Positions 34,607-42,321 of a DNA stretch of 64,000 bases are shown here, piece by piece; the stretch's first letter is position 1; each line of letters opens with the position of its first letter. Made by a program: the position numbers and the translations under genes. Under the pieces are notes generated by a model. It did no database searches and had not been told where the DNA came from. It was given only the letters and a program-made list of their open reading frames with translations. This stretch comes from RYN-122 sp963761655. Lineage in GTDB: Bacteria > Actinomycetota > Actinomycetes > Mycobacteriales > SCTD01. Where the stretch lies: NCBI GenBank assembly GCA_963761655.1, contig CAVXHI010000011.1, forward strand, positions 62,001 to 126,000. Reading direction: 5' to 3'.

Positions 34607-34950
34607 GGCTCAGCGTTCGGGTCGGGTGTGCAGCAGTACAGCCGCGTGGCGAGTTCCTCAGCGTGCGCGGCGCGCTCCCTCTCGAGCAGAGCGGTGAGCC
34701 GTTCGACCTCCAGCACCAGCTCGACGCGCTCGTCGAGGCACTCGCCTGCCAGGTGCGGACGAGAGCTCAGCTGCTCGCGGATGCGCTCGACCCTCTCCGT
34801 CGGCCCCCGCCCCGCCTTGCGCTGCATGTTGCGTGCCAGCGCCGACGGACCCTGGTCGTGCTCGTAGCCGTGGGCTGCGCACACCGCGAAGGGACGGTCG
34901 TGCTGGCGGCACCAGCCGTCGTCTGCCTGCCCCCGCACGGTCCCTCTCAT
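34603..34950 (-). CDS. Small operon protein, 115 residues, coiled coil with Cys/His N-terminus
   Basis: ATG 34950 overlaps the stop of the 29-residue peptide. Residues ~10-35 contain a Cys/His set (WCRQHDRPFAVCAAHGYEH) that could bind zinc, as in small recombination-directionality or phage HNH-like proteins but without a full motif. Residues ~55-105 form a coiled coil (ERVERIREQLSSR, DERVELVLEVERLTALLERE, RAAHAEELATRL). Ends with PDPNAEP. No family. Confidence 0.7.
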   Translation of the reverse strand: MRGTVRGQADDGWCRQHDRPFAVCAAHGYEHDQGPSALARNMQRKAGRGPTERVERIREQLSSRPHLAGECLDERVELVLEVERLTALLERERAAHAEELATRLYCCTPDPNAEP

Positions 34951-35036
34951 CGCCGGCCCAGGTGCCACGGCAGCGCGAGCAGCTGCCCGACGATGAGGGC
35001 AAGCAGGCACACGATGACGAGCTCGGGGACGCTCAT
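34947..35036 (-). CDS. 29-residue membrane peptide, copy 1
   Basis: ATG 35036 and TGA 34947 both sit in 4-base ATGA overlaps with their neighbours. The peptide reads SVPELVIVCLLALIVGQLLA then LPWHLGRR: a single membrane helix (residues ~4-23) with a Cys and a Gly-Gln pair, and a basic C-terminus. It is closely similar to the peptide at 36178-36267 (shared ELV, CLLAL, GQ, AL, RR at identical positions). Too short for standard gene callers. Resembles holin-like, toxin-like or regulatory micropeptides, but no known family matches. Confidence 0.62.
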   Translation of the reverse strand: MSVPELVIVCLLALIVGQLLALPWHLGRR

Positions 35037-35374
35037 GGCTGGTCCTGGCCGGCCAGCTTGTGGGCGGCCTCGGCGCCCCAGCCGCGGGCCCGAAGCTCGG
35101 CGACAGGCAGACCCATGCTGTCGCGCAGGTCCTGCACCTGCTGCGTCAGCTGCGCGATCTCCGCCCGCATACGGGCCTTCTTGCGCCGGTCGCTCTCCAC
35201 CGCCCGCTTGAGCCGCTCGATCTGGGGCTGAAAGAACTCGACCTGGATCCGCCCTGCGAGCCGCCGGTGGTCGTCGCACACCGGACCGCCGTGGTCATCA
35301 CCGCACAAGACCTCGGTGAGCGTCTGGCTGAACTCGTTGAGCTCCTCCACCGGCAACTGCTTATCGTCGCTCAT
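35033..35374 (-). CDS. Small operon protein, 113 residues, coiled coil
   Basis: ATG 35374 overlaps the previous stop. An acidic N-terminus (SDDKQLPVEELNEFSQTLTE) with CGDDHGGPVCDDHRRLAGRI, a Cys/His cluster, is followed by a coiled coil (FFQPQIERLKRAVESDRRKK, ARMRAEIAQLTQQVQDLRDS) and LRARGWGAEAAHKLAGQDQP. No family recognised. Coding character is strong. Confidence 0.75.
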   Translation of the reverse strand: MSDDKQLPVEELNEFSQTLTEVLCGDDHGGPVCDDHRRLAGRIQVEFFQPQIERLKRAVESDRRKKARMRAEIAQLTQQVQDLRDSMGLPVAELRARGWGAEAAHKLAGQDQP

Positions 35375-35646
35375 GGCTGGACTCGTCGTGTCCCGCGACG
35401 CTGCACGCGGCGCTGCAGGACGGCCTCAACGACTCGGCGCCGGTCCGCGGTCAACAACTGCAAGTACTGCTGCAGCTCCGTGTCGGTGTGGGCCAGCAGC
35501 GCGTGGGACACGGCAAGCGACAGCCGAGCCTGCTCGGCGTCGTACTGCGGGCACGTCTCGTCGTGACGGCCCTTCTCGCGCCAGACGCCGCAGTCCCGGC
35601 AGTACCCCGTCGCGAACACCTCGTTCGCCGCCCACGGCCCGATCAC
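35371..35646 (-). CDS. Small operon protein, 91 residues, with CxxC / CPQY motif
   Basis: GTG 35646 overlaps the stop of the 52-residue gene (GTGA). It reads ATGYCRDCGVWREKGRHDET, CPQY, a likely zinc knuckle (CxxC...HxxxC), then a helical C-terminus (LSLAVSHALLAHTDTELQQY, LQLLTADRRRVVEAVLQRRV) ending RRVQP. The frame is open far upstream but only this part is protein-like. No family recognised. Confidence 0.62.
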   Translation of the reverse strand: MIGPWAANEVFATGYCRDCGVWREKGRHDETCPQYDAEQARLSLAVSHALLAHTDTELQQYLQLLTADRRRVVEAVLQRRVQRRGTRRVQP

Positions 35647-35801
35647 TGTGACCGTCGCTTGTGACGAAGGCGGCGGCCGCACTCCTCGGCGTCCCGGATG
35701 AGCTCGGGGGAGATCGACACCCCAACACCCTTGCGGGCCACGCTCTCGCGGCGCGCTCGAGCGACCCCTTGAGCGGTAACGGGGATCTTCACGATCTTCA
35801 T
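35643..35801 (-). CDS. Small operon protein, 52 residues
   Basis: ATG 35801 follows GGAG and overlaps the upstream stop (ATGA). It reads KIVKIPVTAQGVARARRESV then ARKGVGVSISPELIRDAEEC and a basic tail. The start resembles swapped-hairpin (AbrB-like) or ribbon-helix-helix antitoxin-type DNA-binding proteins, but the match is weak. Not recognised with confidence. Confidence 0.52.
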   Translation of the reverse strand: MKIVKIPVTAQGVARARRESVARKGVGVSISPELIRDAEECGRRLRHKRRSQ

Positions 35802-36181
35802 GGCACATCTCCACGCCGTCGAATAGCGCTTGACGGCCCGGCCGTCTCCTCGGGCTGTGCGAGCGCTGTCCAGAGCTGTTTGGCGGCCGCGCCGAAGCGG
35901 GCGCCCGACTGAGCTCTCCCGATGGCGCCTGACGTGTTGCCCGGCCTACGGCTCCCTTGGGGCGGCGCGACACTCGGACGCCGGGCCCCGGGTCGACCGC
36001 CAGCCTGAGCAGCGGATCCACGTCGAACCGACCCGCACGCATGTTGATCTCGGCGACGGTCGAGCAGGGCCAGTACCTGCGGTGGCTGTCTGCCCGACGT
36101 CCTTGAACGAAGTGCTGGGTCGTGCTTGACGGGTGCCTGCGGCTCGGGCCCAACGAGGTGTGGCAGTCGGTGGGCGTTCAT
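35798..36181 (-). CDS. Small operon protein, up to 127 residues, frame integrity doubtful
   Basis: Both ends sit in ATGA overlaps (with the 29-residue copy 2 and with the 52-residue gene), which argues for a gene. The N-terminus NAHRLPHLVGPEPQAPVKHD and C-terminus SGARFGAAAKQLWTALAQPE look like protein. In the middle, a neighbouring frame (AEINMRAGRFDVDPLLRLAV) is more protein-like, so one or two indels are likely around 35930-36060. Confidence 0.35.
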   Translation of the reverse strand: MNAHRLPHLVGPEPQAPVKHDPALRSRTSGRQPPQVLALLDRRRDQHACGSVRRGSAAQAGGRPGARRPSVAPPQGSRRPGNTSGAIGRAQSGARFGAAAKQLWTALAQPEETAGPSSAIRRRGDVP

Positions 36182-36267
36182 CGGCGTGACAGCCAGCAGC
36201 TCAGAGCCCCGACCTGCCCGATGAGCAGAGCCAGCAGACAGGCCAGGACCAGTTCTCCGGCGGTCAT
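36178..36267 (-). CDS. 29-residue membrane peptide, copy 2
   Basis: ATG 36267 to TGA 36178, both ends in ATGA overlaps. It reads TAGELVLACLLALLIGQVGA then LSCWLSRR, a single membrane helix with basic end, aligned without gaps to the peptide at 34947-35036. Immediately upstream a 12-codon reading frame (NEHKHHAATSR, GTG near 36303 with GGGAG) ends in the overlapping TGA and could be a leader. Confidence 0.52.
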   Translation of the reverse strand: MTAGELVLACLLALLIGQVGALSCWLSRR

Positions 36268-36705
36268 CGCGACGTCGCCGCATGATGCTTGTGCTCGTTC
36301 ACCCGGTGCTCCCGCGCGGTTGTGGTCAGACTGACTACACGCGCGGAGGTCCGCTCTACGAGTGTCCCATGGGCCTGCGACAGTCGCCAGGCTCCATTCC
36401 GGTTCGTCACCCGGCGGGTAACGGCTACGCCTGCCTCGGAGGCCACCGCCTGTGCGAGCCACGCAGACCTCGCAGGCTCACCAACTAGGCCGTGGCGCGG
36501 CGGGCTTCCAGGCGCGAGCATCGTCAGCCGCGAAGCGGGCGCATCGGCGCTGGCACCTTCGGGTCCTCGTGCACGACGGCCCGTTCGTGACCTGCAGGCT
36601 CCACCCACACGGCCGGCAGCACCGCCCGGCACTGAACAAGGCAGGACTCGTCCTGGCCCGCTCGGCCGGGCACGCTTACCGCCGGCGACGTCGGTCTCGG
36701 CGCGA

Positions 36706-36771
36706 GACCGGACAACAGGCGGACAACGACCGGACAGCGATCGGACAACGTCCGGTCAACGTCTGGCCGAT
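36706..36771. repeat. Iteron-like array: five to six direct repeats with an 11-bp period
   Basis: Contiguous units: GACCGGACAAC (36706), AGGCGGACAAC (36717), GACCGGACAGC (36728), GATCGGACAAC (36739), GTCCGGTCAAC (36750) and a partial GTCTGGCCGAT (36761). The period equals one helical turn, so a protein would bind one face. It lies between the start of the minus-strand small-gene operon and a plus-strand gene, so it may be an operator array or a replication-origin iteron block. Confidence 0.85.
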
Positions 36772-36947
36772 CCTCCTCCATGCGTGCGACGGGCGGCCCA
36801 GGTTAGACATGCACGGTGCCGCTGTGCCACGAGCCAAGGAGCAACATGCCCAGTCCTACGCACGCTAGATCTGCTCCGCAGAAGCGGCTTCACTCAGTCG
36901 GCTGCTGCGTCAGTCCGGCTGGTCCCGCCCTCGCCAACTCGGCGGTC

Positions 36948-37490
36948 ATGGAGCCCGGTCATTGCAGGCTGGACCCAGACAGCCCCCTCATCACGCCGCC
37001 GGACCCGAGCACGTGGCTGGTCGTGCCGGAGCACGACAACTTCCTGCTCGACGCGCTCGAGCAGGTCATCGACACCCAGATCCTGTCCGAGGTGACCTGG
37101 CCTGCTCGGGACGGCAGCGGCAGGCTCGCGCCGCCGCCCGACTGTCACTTCCTCGACCAGCTGGTGCGAGGCCACGATCTGTTGGGCGAGGCTGATGAGC
37201 ACTACCACGTCGAGGTGGTCGGGCAGGGAGCCCAGACTGTCGCCGAACTGCTGCGCGGCGAGGCGTGCGACCTGTGCCGGGGGCACGGGCGCTACAGCGC
37301 GAGAATCTGGTGGCAGGGCCGCCGCCAGCACGGCGTGCTGTGCGCGGCCTGCTACGACCAGCACGGGGACGGGCAGCTCGGCGGGACCCGGGACTGGTTC
37401 CTGTTCACGCTCGATGACGTTCCCGCCCGGGTTCAGGAGGTCTGCGACGTCCTGACCGGCCGGCTTGACCGCGACTCTCTGTGGAGCTGA
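36948..37490 (+). CDS. Hypothetical protein with a four-Cys zinc-binding motif
   Basis: 180 residues from ATG 36948; an in-frame extension to 36816 is possible but poorly protein-like. Acidic protein: PSTWLVVPEHDNFLLDALEQ, VIDTQILSEVTWPARDGSGR, LVRGHDLLGEADEHYHVEVV. Residues ~103-140 contain CDLCRGHG and VLCAACYDQHGDG, a CxxC...CxxC zinc ribbon. No family. It faces away from the small-gene operon across the iteron-like array and may be the array-binding protein, though that is only inferred from position. Confidence 0.66.
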   Translation: MEPGHCRLDPDSPLITPPDPSTWLVVPEHDNFLLDALEQVIDTQILSEVTWPARDGSGRLAPPPDCHFLDQLVRGHDLLGEADEHYHVEVVGQGAQTVAELLRGEACDLCRGHGRYSARIWWQGRRQHGVLCAACYDQHGDGQLGGTRDWFLFTLDDVPARVQEVCDVLTGRLDRDSLWS

Positions 37491-37692
37491 CAGCCGTCAT
37501 CACCCGCTCCCGGGCATCAGCCGGCCGGCAGGACGCTACGGCTGCGGCGGCCGCACAATGCCGCGCGAGCCAGGCTGAATCACTGTGTGGCACGCCGCTG
37601 ACTTCTGCCCTGCGGTCGGCGGCTGCGGTGACTGGCTCCGCCGCTGACCGACGACTGGTCTCCTCGCGGCACGTGCTGCCCGGAACGCGCTA

Positions 37693-37715
37693 AGCCCCGG
37701 CTTTGGACCGGGGCT
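37693..37715 (+). terminator. Hairpin AGCCCCGG / CCGGGGCT
   Basis: Perfect 8-bp stem with a 7-base loop (CTTTGGA), the classic phage/plasmid terminator look, about 200 bases after the zinc-ribbon gene. Confidence 0.7.
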
Positions 37716-37901
37716 CTGCGCGTTGCTGCGGTCGCTGTCAAAGTCTCCTAGGACCGCGTGTTCCGCCGGCGCCGACCAATGCTCGAGCAGAGCGCGTAGG
37801 GCGTGGTCCGCCGAAGGTGTAGCAGCCCCTCCAGGTTGTTGACACCGCAGACCCGGCACTCTAACCCTTCGCCAGGCGCCGAGCGTCCGGCGTCGCCCAC
37901 T

Positions 37902-37934
37902 CCGCCTGCTTGCACCGGGGCGGGTGCGATCACC
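37902..37934 (-). repeat. Dispersed hairpin repeat, copy E
   Basis: CCGCCTGCTTGCACCGGGGC followed by GGGTGCGATCACC. 26 of 27 bases match copy D at 19006. TGCTTGCACC and GGGTGCGATCA form the arms. Lies downstream of the MarR gene on the minus strand. Confidence 0.8.
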
Positions 37935-38060
37935 TCGGAGCCAGCGCCGCAGCGGTCGTCGGCGACTGACGGTGGCGGGCAGGACCGGTAGCGAGCCCAC
38001 GGTCCCGCCTGGACGTCGACCGCAGCACTCGCCGCGCTGGTCCTGTGAAGTTGCCGAGCA

Positions 38061-38558
38061 CTAGCCGTCCGTCGCCAGGGCCTGGCGTGCTGCCGCGTTG
38101 GTGGTCGGGTCGAGCTCGACGGTCCGGAGCCGGTCGAGAAGCTCGTCGAGCGCCCGAAGGTCCTGCTCGCTGAACTGGGCGAACGCCCGCCTCAACTGGC
38201 CGGCGTGCCCGGGCAGGGCCTGCTCGAGCTTGGCCCGCCCCTGCGCTGTGAGGGCTGCGTAGGCCACCCGCCGGTCGGTCGGGCAGGGCACCCGCTCAAC
38301 CAGCCCGGCGCTGATCATGCGGTCGATCATCTTCGTGATGCCGCCGGCGGTGAGGGCGACCTGCTGGGCCAGTGAGGTCATGGTGATACGGCCGTCGTCG
38401 GCCCGGCTGATCCGGAGCAGCACCTCGAACCAGCTGTGGGGCACGTCGACGTCCTGCTCCAGCGCGCGCCCGAGGTGGCGGCCCAGGTGCGCCTGCGCCT
38501 CGAGGAGCCGGCCGAACGTGCTGATGAGCGCCTGGTCCGCTGCGGTGATCTCGGGCAT
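38061..38558 (-). CDS. MarR-family transcriptional regulator
   Basis: 165 residues. The winged HTH is typical: HSWFEVLLRISRADDGRITM, TSLAQQVALTAGGITKMIDR, MISAGLVERVPCPTDRRVAY, AALTAQGRAKLEQALPGH. MarR proteins repress divergent detoxification or redox genes and respond to small phenolics or oxidants. It is divergent, 91 bases away, from the reductase-VOC-hydrolase-SDR cluster at 38650-41698, its probable target. The intergenic region contains GTTGACAAGGAAAGG and CTTGACCCGTCAACC, and the inverted GTTGAC/GTCAAC elements are candidate operator half-sites. Confidence 0.94.
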   Translation of the reverse strand: MPEITAADQALISTFGRLLEAQAHLGRHLGRALEQDVDVPHSWFEVLLRISRADDGRITMTSLAQQVALTAGGITKMIDRMISAGLVERVPCPTDRRVAYAALTAQGRAKLEQALPGHAGQLRRAFAQFSEQDLRALDELLDRLRTVELDPTTNAAARQALATDG

Positions 38559-38577
38559 GTGGGCAGCCTACGTGGAG

Positions 38578-38637
38578 AAAGTTGACAAGGAAAGGATCTG
38601 CCGTACCTTGGTGGAAGTACTTGACCCGTCAACCTTC
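38578..38637. promoter_or_regulatory. Candidate MarR operator region
   Basis: Between the divergent starts, AAGTTGACAAGGAAAG (from 38579) and AGTACTTGACCCGTCAACCT (around 38616-38635) contain GTTGAC, TTGAC and GTCAAC. TTGACCCGTCAA is a perfect-arm palindrome (TTGAC-CC-GTCAA). This is the expected site for a MarR dimer, and the TTGAC elements could also serve as -35 boxes. Confidence 0.55.
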
Positions 38638-38649
38638 CAGGAGCAGGAC

Positions 38650-39286
38650 ATGAAGATCGCCATCATCGGTGCCGGCAACGTCGGCGGGGGCCTCGCGGCC
38701 GCTGCCACCAAGGCCGGCCACACCGTGGTCGTCTCGGCCGCTGACGTCGCCAGCGCTCAGAAGACCGCCGCGAACACCGGCGCCACCGCCGCGACCAGCA
38801 ACACCGAGGCCGTCCAGGCCGCCGACGTCGTCGTGCTCGCCGTCCCCGGCAGCGGCGTCGCCGACGTCGTCACCGAGCTCGGGCAGGCGCTGACCGGCAA
38901 GGTCGTCATCAACGCCGCCAACGCCCTCACCGCGGACTACAGCGACCTGTTCACCACCGGCATCTCGCTCGCCGAGACGGTCCAGCAGCAGGCTCCCGGC
39001 GCTCGCGTGGTGTCCGCGCTCGGCACGATCTTCGCCGGCCGCTACGCCAACCCCGTTGAGGACGGGCAGCCGCTGGACGCCCTGTTCGCCGGTGACGACG
39101 CCGACGCCACGGCCACCGTCGCGCAGCTCGTGCAGTCGTTGGGCTTCCGCCCGGTCGATGCCGGCAGCCTGCGGATACGCCCGCTCGCTGGAGGAGATGG
39201 CCTTCCTCAACATCAGCCTGAACGCCGGCAACGGCTGGGCCTGGCAGAGCGCGTTCCGCCTCGTCGGCCCGCAGAGCGCCGCCTGA
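38650..39286 (+). pseudogene. NAD(P)-binding reductase (F420-dependent NADP reductase-like), one frame break
   Basis: About 212 residues. The Rossmann start is KIAIIGAGNVGGGLAAAATK, then AADVVVLAVPGSGVADVVTE and VVINAANALTADYSDLF. The frame shifts near 39170: the C-terminus SLEEMAFLNISLNAGNGWAW, QSAFRLVGPQSAA is in the next frame. Similar to NPDR/F420-dependent NADP oxidoreductase-fold proteins often induced with MarR regulators. Apart from one base it is intact. Confidence 0.8.
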
Positions 39287-39772
39287 TGGCCGGCACCGTC
39301 AACCCGGTCCGCCTGAACCACGCGGTGCTGTTCGTCGCCGACCTGGCGCGGGCCGAGACCTTCTACACCGGCGTCATCGGCATTCGAGGTCGCCGCCCGG
39401 GAGCCCCGCGCGAACGCCGCGTTCCTGCGCCTGCCCCGCTCGGGCAACCACCACGACCTCGGCCTGTTCGGCGTCGGCGCGGGCGCCCCGCCCAAGCGGC
39501 CGCGGCGGGATCGGGCTGTACCACCTGGCCTGGCAGGTCGACACGATCGACGAGCTGGCCGAGGCCCGGTACGTCCTGGCGAACGCGGACGCGCTCGCCG
39601 GCGAGTCCAGCCACGGCGCGACCAAGAGCGTCTACGGCGCCGACCCCGACGGCAACGAGTTCGAGATCATGTGGATGCTGCCGCGGGAGGCGTGGGGCGA
39701 GTTCGAGAACAGCCGCCCCCGTCGACCGGCTCGACCTGCAGGCCGAGCTCGCCCGCTGGACCGGCGTACGCA
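39286..39772 (+). pseudogene. VOC-family (glyoxalase/dioxygenase) protein with two or three frame breaks
   Basis: ATG 39286 overlaps the preceding stop. Pieces in successive frames: VNPVRLNHAVLFVADLARAE, TFYTGVIG; then FEVAAREPRANAAFLRLPRS, GNHHDLGLFGVGAGAPP; then GLYHLAWQVDTIDELAEARY, SVYGADPDGNEFEIMWMLPR. Together a complete beta-alpha-beta-beta-beta VOC fold with metal-ligand-like His/Glu. Breaks near 39385, 39500 and 39715. Confidence 0.77.
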
Positions 39773-39817
39773 CCGCGGCGCGAGTTCACCGCGCCGCCGC
39801 AGCAGCTCGCCGAGCGC

Positions 39818-40546
39818 ATGACCGCGTTCCCCTCGCCGGTCGTGGCGACCGCCGGCGTCCGACGACCCGGCGGCGCCGCTGGTGGTGCTGCTGCACGGCC
39901 GCGGCTCCCACGAGCGGCGAGATCATCGCGCCTCGCCGACCACCTCCCGGCGGGTCCGGCGTACGCGGCGGTGCGCGCGCCCATCGCCGAGGGCGGCGGC
40001 TACGCCTGGTTCGCCAACCGCGGCATCGGCCGCCCCGTCGCCGAGTCGCTGCGCAGCCACGATGGACTGGTTCCGCGCCTGGCTCGACGAGGTCGCCCCC
40101 GCCGGCCGGCCCGGTCGTCCTGGTCGGCTTCAGCGGCGGCGCCGCGTTCGCCGGCGGCCTGCTTCTCGACGACCCGGCCCGGTACGCCGGAGCAGCGGTC
40201 CTCTACGGCACCCTGCCGTTCGACGCCGGCGTCCCCACCACCCCGGCCCGGCTCGCCGGCGTCCCGGTCGTCGTCGCCCAGGGCGAGCAGGACACCGTCA
40301 TCCCGCGCGAGCTGCTCGACCGCACCTGGTCCTACCTGCTCGGCGAGTCCGGCGCCCCGACGGTCGCCCTGCGCCACCCCGGGGGCCACGGCATCACCGC
40401 CGACGCACTGGGCACCGTCGCCGGCTGGCTGCAGGAGCGCCTCGGCTTCCTCGCCCGCCGCGGCACGCCCGAGCCCGGTCCGACCACCTGGTCCGGCCTG
40501 CCCGGCGGGCAGCTCCATGCCCGGGCTGGCGTCCGTCCCGCAGTGA
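39818..40546 (+). pseudogene. Alpha/beta hydrolase (phospholipase/carboxylesterase type), frame-broken
   Basis: From ATG 39818 the pieces read TAFPSPVVATAG, APLVVLLHGRGS (oxyanion region), GYAWFANRGIGRPVAESL, then PVVLVGFSGGAAFAGGLLLD (nucleophile GFSGG), GVPVVVAQGEQDTVIPRELL (Asp) and RHPGGHGITADALGTVAGWL (His). So the Ser-Asp-His triad is all present. At least three one-base breaks lie between 39860 and 40110, and one more before the natural end SSMPGLASVPQ at 40546. Resembles the dienelactone-hydrolase/phospholipase-carboxylesterase family. Confidence 0.77.
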
Positions 40547-40986
40547 CCCCGGGCATCCCGCAGGAGCAGCGCAGCGACAACGCGCCGCTCGCCCTGCAGG
40601 AGCAGATGTTCGCCCGGATCGCCGCGCTGCCCGGCGTGACGACCCGCCAGTCGGCGATCTCGGTCCCGGGAGCGCGCGGGTTCATGCTCACCGCACCAAG
40701 GGGGCCGCAGGACGCGTTCCTCGTCCCGTCGGCCGGGGAGTTCGCCCACGTCCACCCTGGACACGACGGCAGCCTGCACCTGGCGCTGCCGATGACCCTC
40801 GCGGCCGACCTCGTCGCCAAGGGCTGGGGCGTCGCCCACCCGTTCGCCGGCGTCCGCCTGACCCCCGGCTTCGTCATGCTGTTCGGCCCGCGTGACGACG
40901 CCGAGCTGGAGACCGTCCTCGGGGTCGTCAGAACCTCCCACGCCTGGGCGTCCGGCCTCGTGCCCGCGGACGCAGGGGCCCTCTGA
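40543..40986 (+). CDS. DUF5519 (luciferase-domain) protein
   Basis: 147 residues from GTG 40543, which overlaps the TGA that ends the hydrolase frame (GTGA). The domain shows as GEFAHVHPGHDGSLHLALPM, LAADLVAKGWGVAHPFAGVR, LTPGFVMLFGPRDDAELETV. The biochemical role of DUF5519 is unknown; in this region it is one of the few unbroken genes. The same frame also continues from the hydrolase, so a fusion is possible. Confidence 0.72.
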   Translation: MTPGIPQEQRSDNAPLALQEQMFARIAALPGVTTRQSAISVPGARGFMLTAPRGPQDAFLVPSAGEFAHVHPGHDGSLHLALPMTLAADLVAKGWGVAHPFAGVRLTPGFVMLFGPRDDAELETVLGVVRTSHAWASGLVPADAGAL

Positions 40987-41698
40987 TGGACCTCGGACTC
41001 GCTGGCCGCGTCGCCGTCGTCACCGCCGCCTCCAAGGGCCTGGGCCGGGCGACCGCTCAGGCGCTCGCAGCCGAGGGCGCGAAGCTGGTCCTGAACGCCC
41101 GCAACGCGCAGGCGCTCGAGGACCTCGCGGCAGCTATGGACGACGTGCTCGTCGTCCCCGGCGACATCACCGATCCCGCCCTTCCCGCCCAACTCGTGCA
41201 GGCCGCGATCGACCGCTGGGGGCGTGTCGATGTCGTCGTCGCGCAACGCCGGCGGCCCGCCGACGGGCGGCGCCCTGGACGTGACCGACGAGCAGATCCT
41301 CGCGGCGGTCAACGCCAACCTGCTCGTCCTCCGTACGGCTCGCCCGCGCCGCCGTCCCGCACATGCGCACCGCCCAGTGGGGCCGGATCGTCTTCGTCGC
41401 CTCCGCGTCCGTCAAGCAGCCCATCCCTGACCTCGCCCTGTCGAACGTGGCCCGGACCGGCCTGTGGGCCTGGACCAAGACCGCCGGACAGGACCTCGCC
41501 GAGGACGGGATCACCGTCAACCTCGCCGCCCCCGGTCTGCACGCCACCGACCGCCTCATCGAGCGAGGCGTCACCGGCCGCGCCGGTGACCCCGCCGACT
41601 TCGGCGCCGCCGTCACCTTCCTGTGCTCCGAGCAGGCCCGCTTCATCAACGGGACCGCCCTCGGCGTCGACGGCGGCGCCGTCTCCGGCCTGCTCTGA
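40986..41698 (+). pseudogene. Short-chain dehydrogenase/reductase, two frame breaks
   Basis: ATG 40986 overlaps the previous stop. N-terminal cofactor motif VAVVTAASKGLGRATAQALA, then after breaks near 41245 and 41340: NAGGPPTGGALDVTDEQILA and MRTAQWGRIVFVASASVKQP, IPDLALSNVARTGLWAWTKT, DLAEDGITVNLAAPG, FINGTALGVDGGAVSGL. It belongs to the SDR subgroup in which the Tyr of YxxxK is replaced (LSNVAR...K). Otherwise complete at about 237 residues. Confidence 0.85.
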
Positions 41699-41715
41699 CC
41701 CCTCCCCGTCGGGCG

Positions 41716-42301
41716 CTACGACGGCCAGCGTGCGCGTGCGGCGCCCAGGACGACGTCAGCTGCTTCGACTGGGCTCATCAGCGACGTGTCGACCTGCACG
41801 TCGTACGTCAGGTGGTCGTGGACGCCCGCGCTCATGCCGCGACCCTGGCCAACGAGGCGGCCGCCCTCGCTCACGCTCGCGCTGGTCCACCACGTCCAGC
41901 GGACACTCGACAGCCACGAGCAACGGGTCGTACAGGGCCAAGCGGTCTCGGAGGTCGAGGGCCATCGCCTGGCTGAGCAGCACGTGGTCGACGACCTGCG
42001 GGATGCCCTCTGCTGCGCACGCCGCCCCGTACGCATGCACGGCACGCATCAGCGCCTCCCCCGCGGGCCCAGGGCGGACCGTCCACCCAGGCAGGCCGTC
42101 GACCTCCACGGCGCAGAAGGTGAAGCCCTCCGTGCGGCTCTCCGAGCCGGGCGGCGCGAACATGGAATCGGGCTGCAGCGCGAGGAAGGTGTCGACGCCG
42201 AAGACCTGCAAGGGTGTGCTGCACCGCTCCCGCAGCGACGTCTTGCCCGCGCTGCTGGTGCCGTGCAGCACGTTGAGCACCGGCTTCGCCTGTGACGCCA
42301 C
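41716..42301 (-). pseudogene. Chloramphenicol phosphotransferase-like kinase, one frame break
   Basis: GTG 42301 (or 42280). P-loop VLNVLHGTSSAGKTSLRE, then VFGVDTFLALQPDSM, EGIPQVVDHVLLSQAMALDL and LLVAVECPLDVVDQRERE. The CPT-like family phosphorylates small molecules; substrate unknown here. The frame breaks near 41876, after which HDHLTYDVQVDTSLMSPVEA, ADVVLGAARARWPS continues in the next frame to TAG 41716. Total about 194 residues. Confidence 0.77.
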
Positions 42302-42321
42302 GACTACAGCGAGACCGGCTC

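Larger units (their letters stand above)
37491..38060. other. Gene-free region between convergent genes
   Basis: 570 bases between the zinc-ribbon gene (+) and the MarR gene (-). It holds the hairpin at 37693-37715 and the dispersed repeat at 37902-37934. A 61-codon minus frame with three Cys (37748-37933) begins inside the repeat and is not accepted as a gene. Confidence 0.5.

Noticed and set aside
36452..36868. Plus-strand frame running through the 11-bp repeat array.
   Set aside because: Arg/Gly/Gln-rich translation driven by the repeats; an 11-bp period cannot keep a constant amino-acid repeat, which argues for a DNA-level function.
37748..37933. 61-codon minus frame with C-x2-C and a third Cys.
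   Set aside because: It starts inside the dispersed repeat, has no ribosome site and no clear relatives; kept only as a remark.
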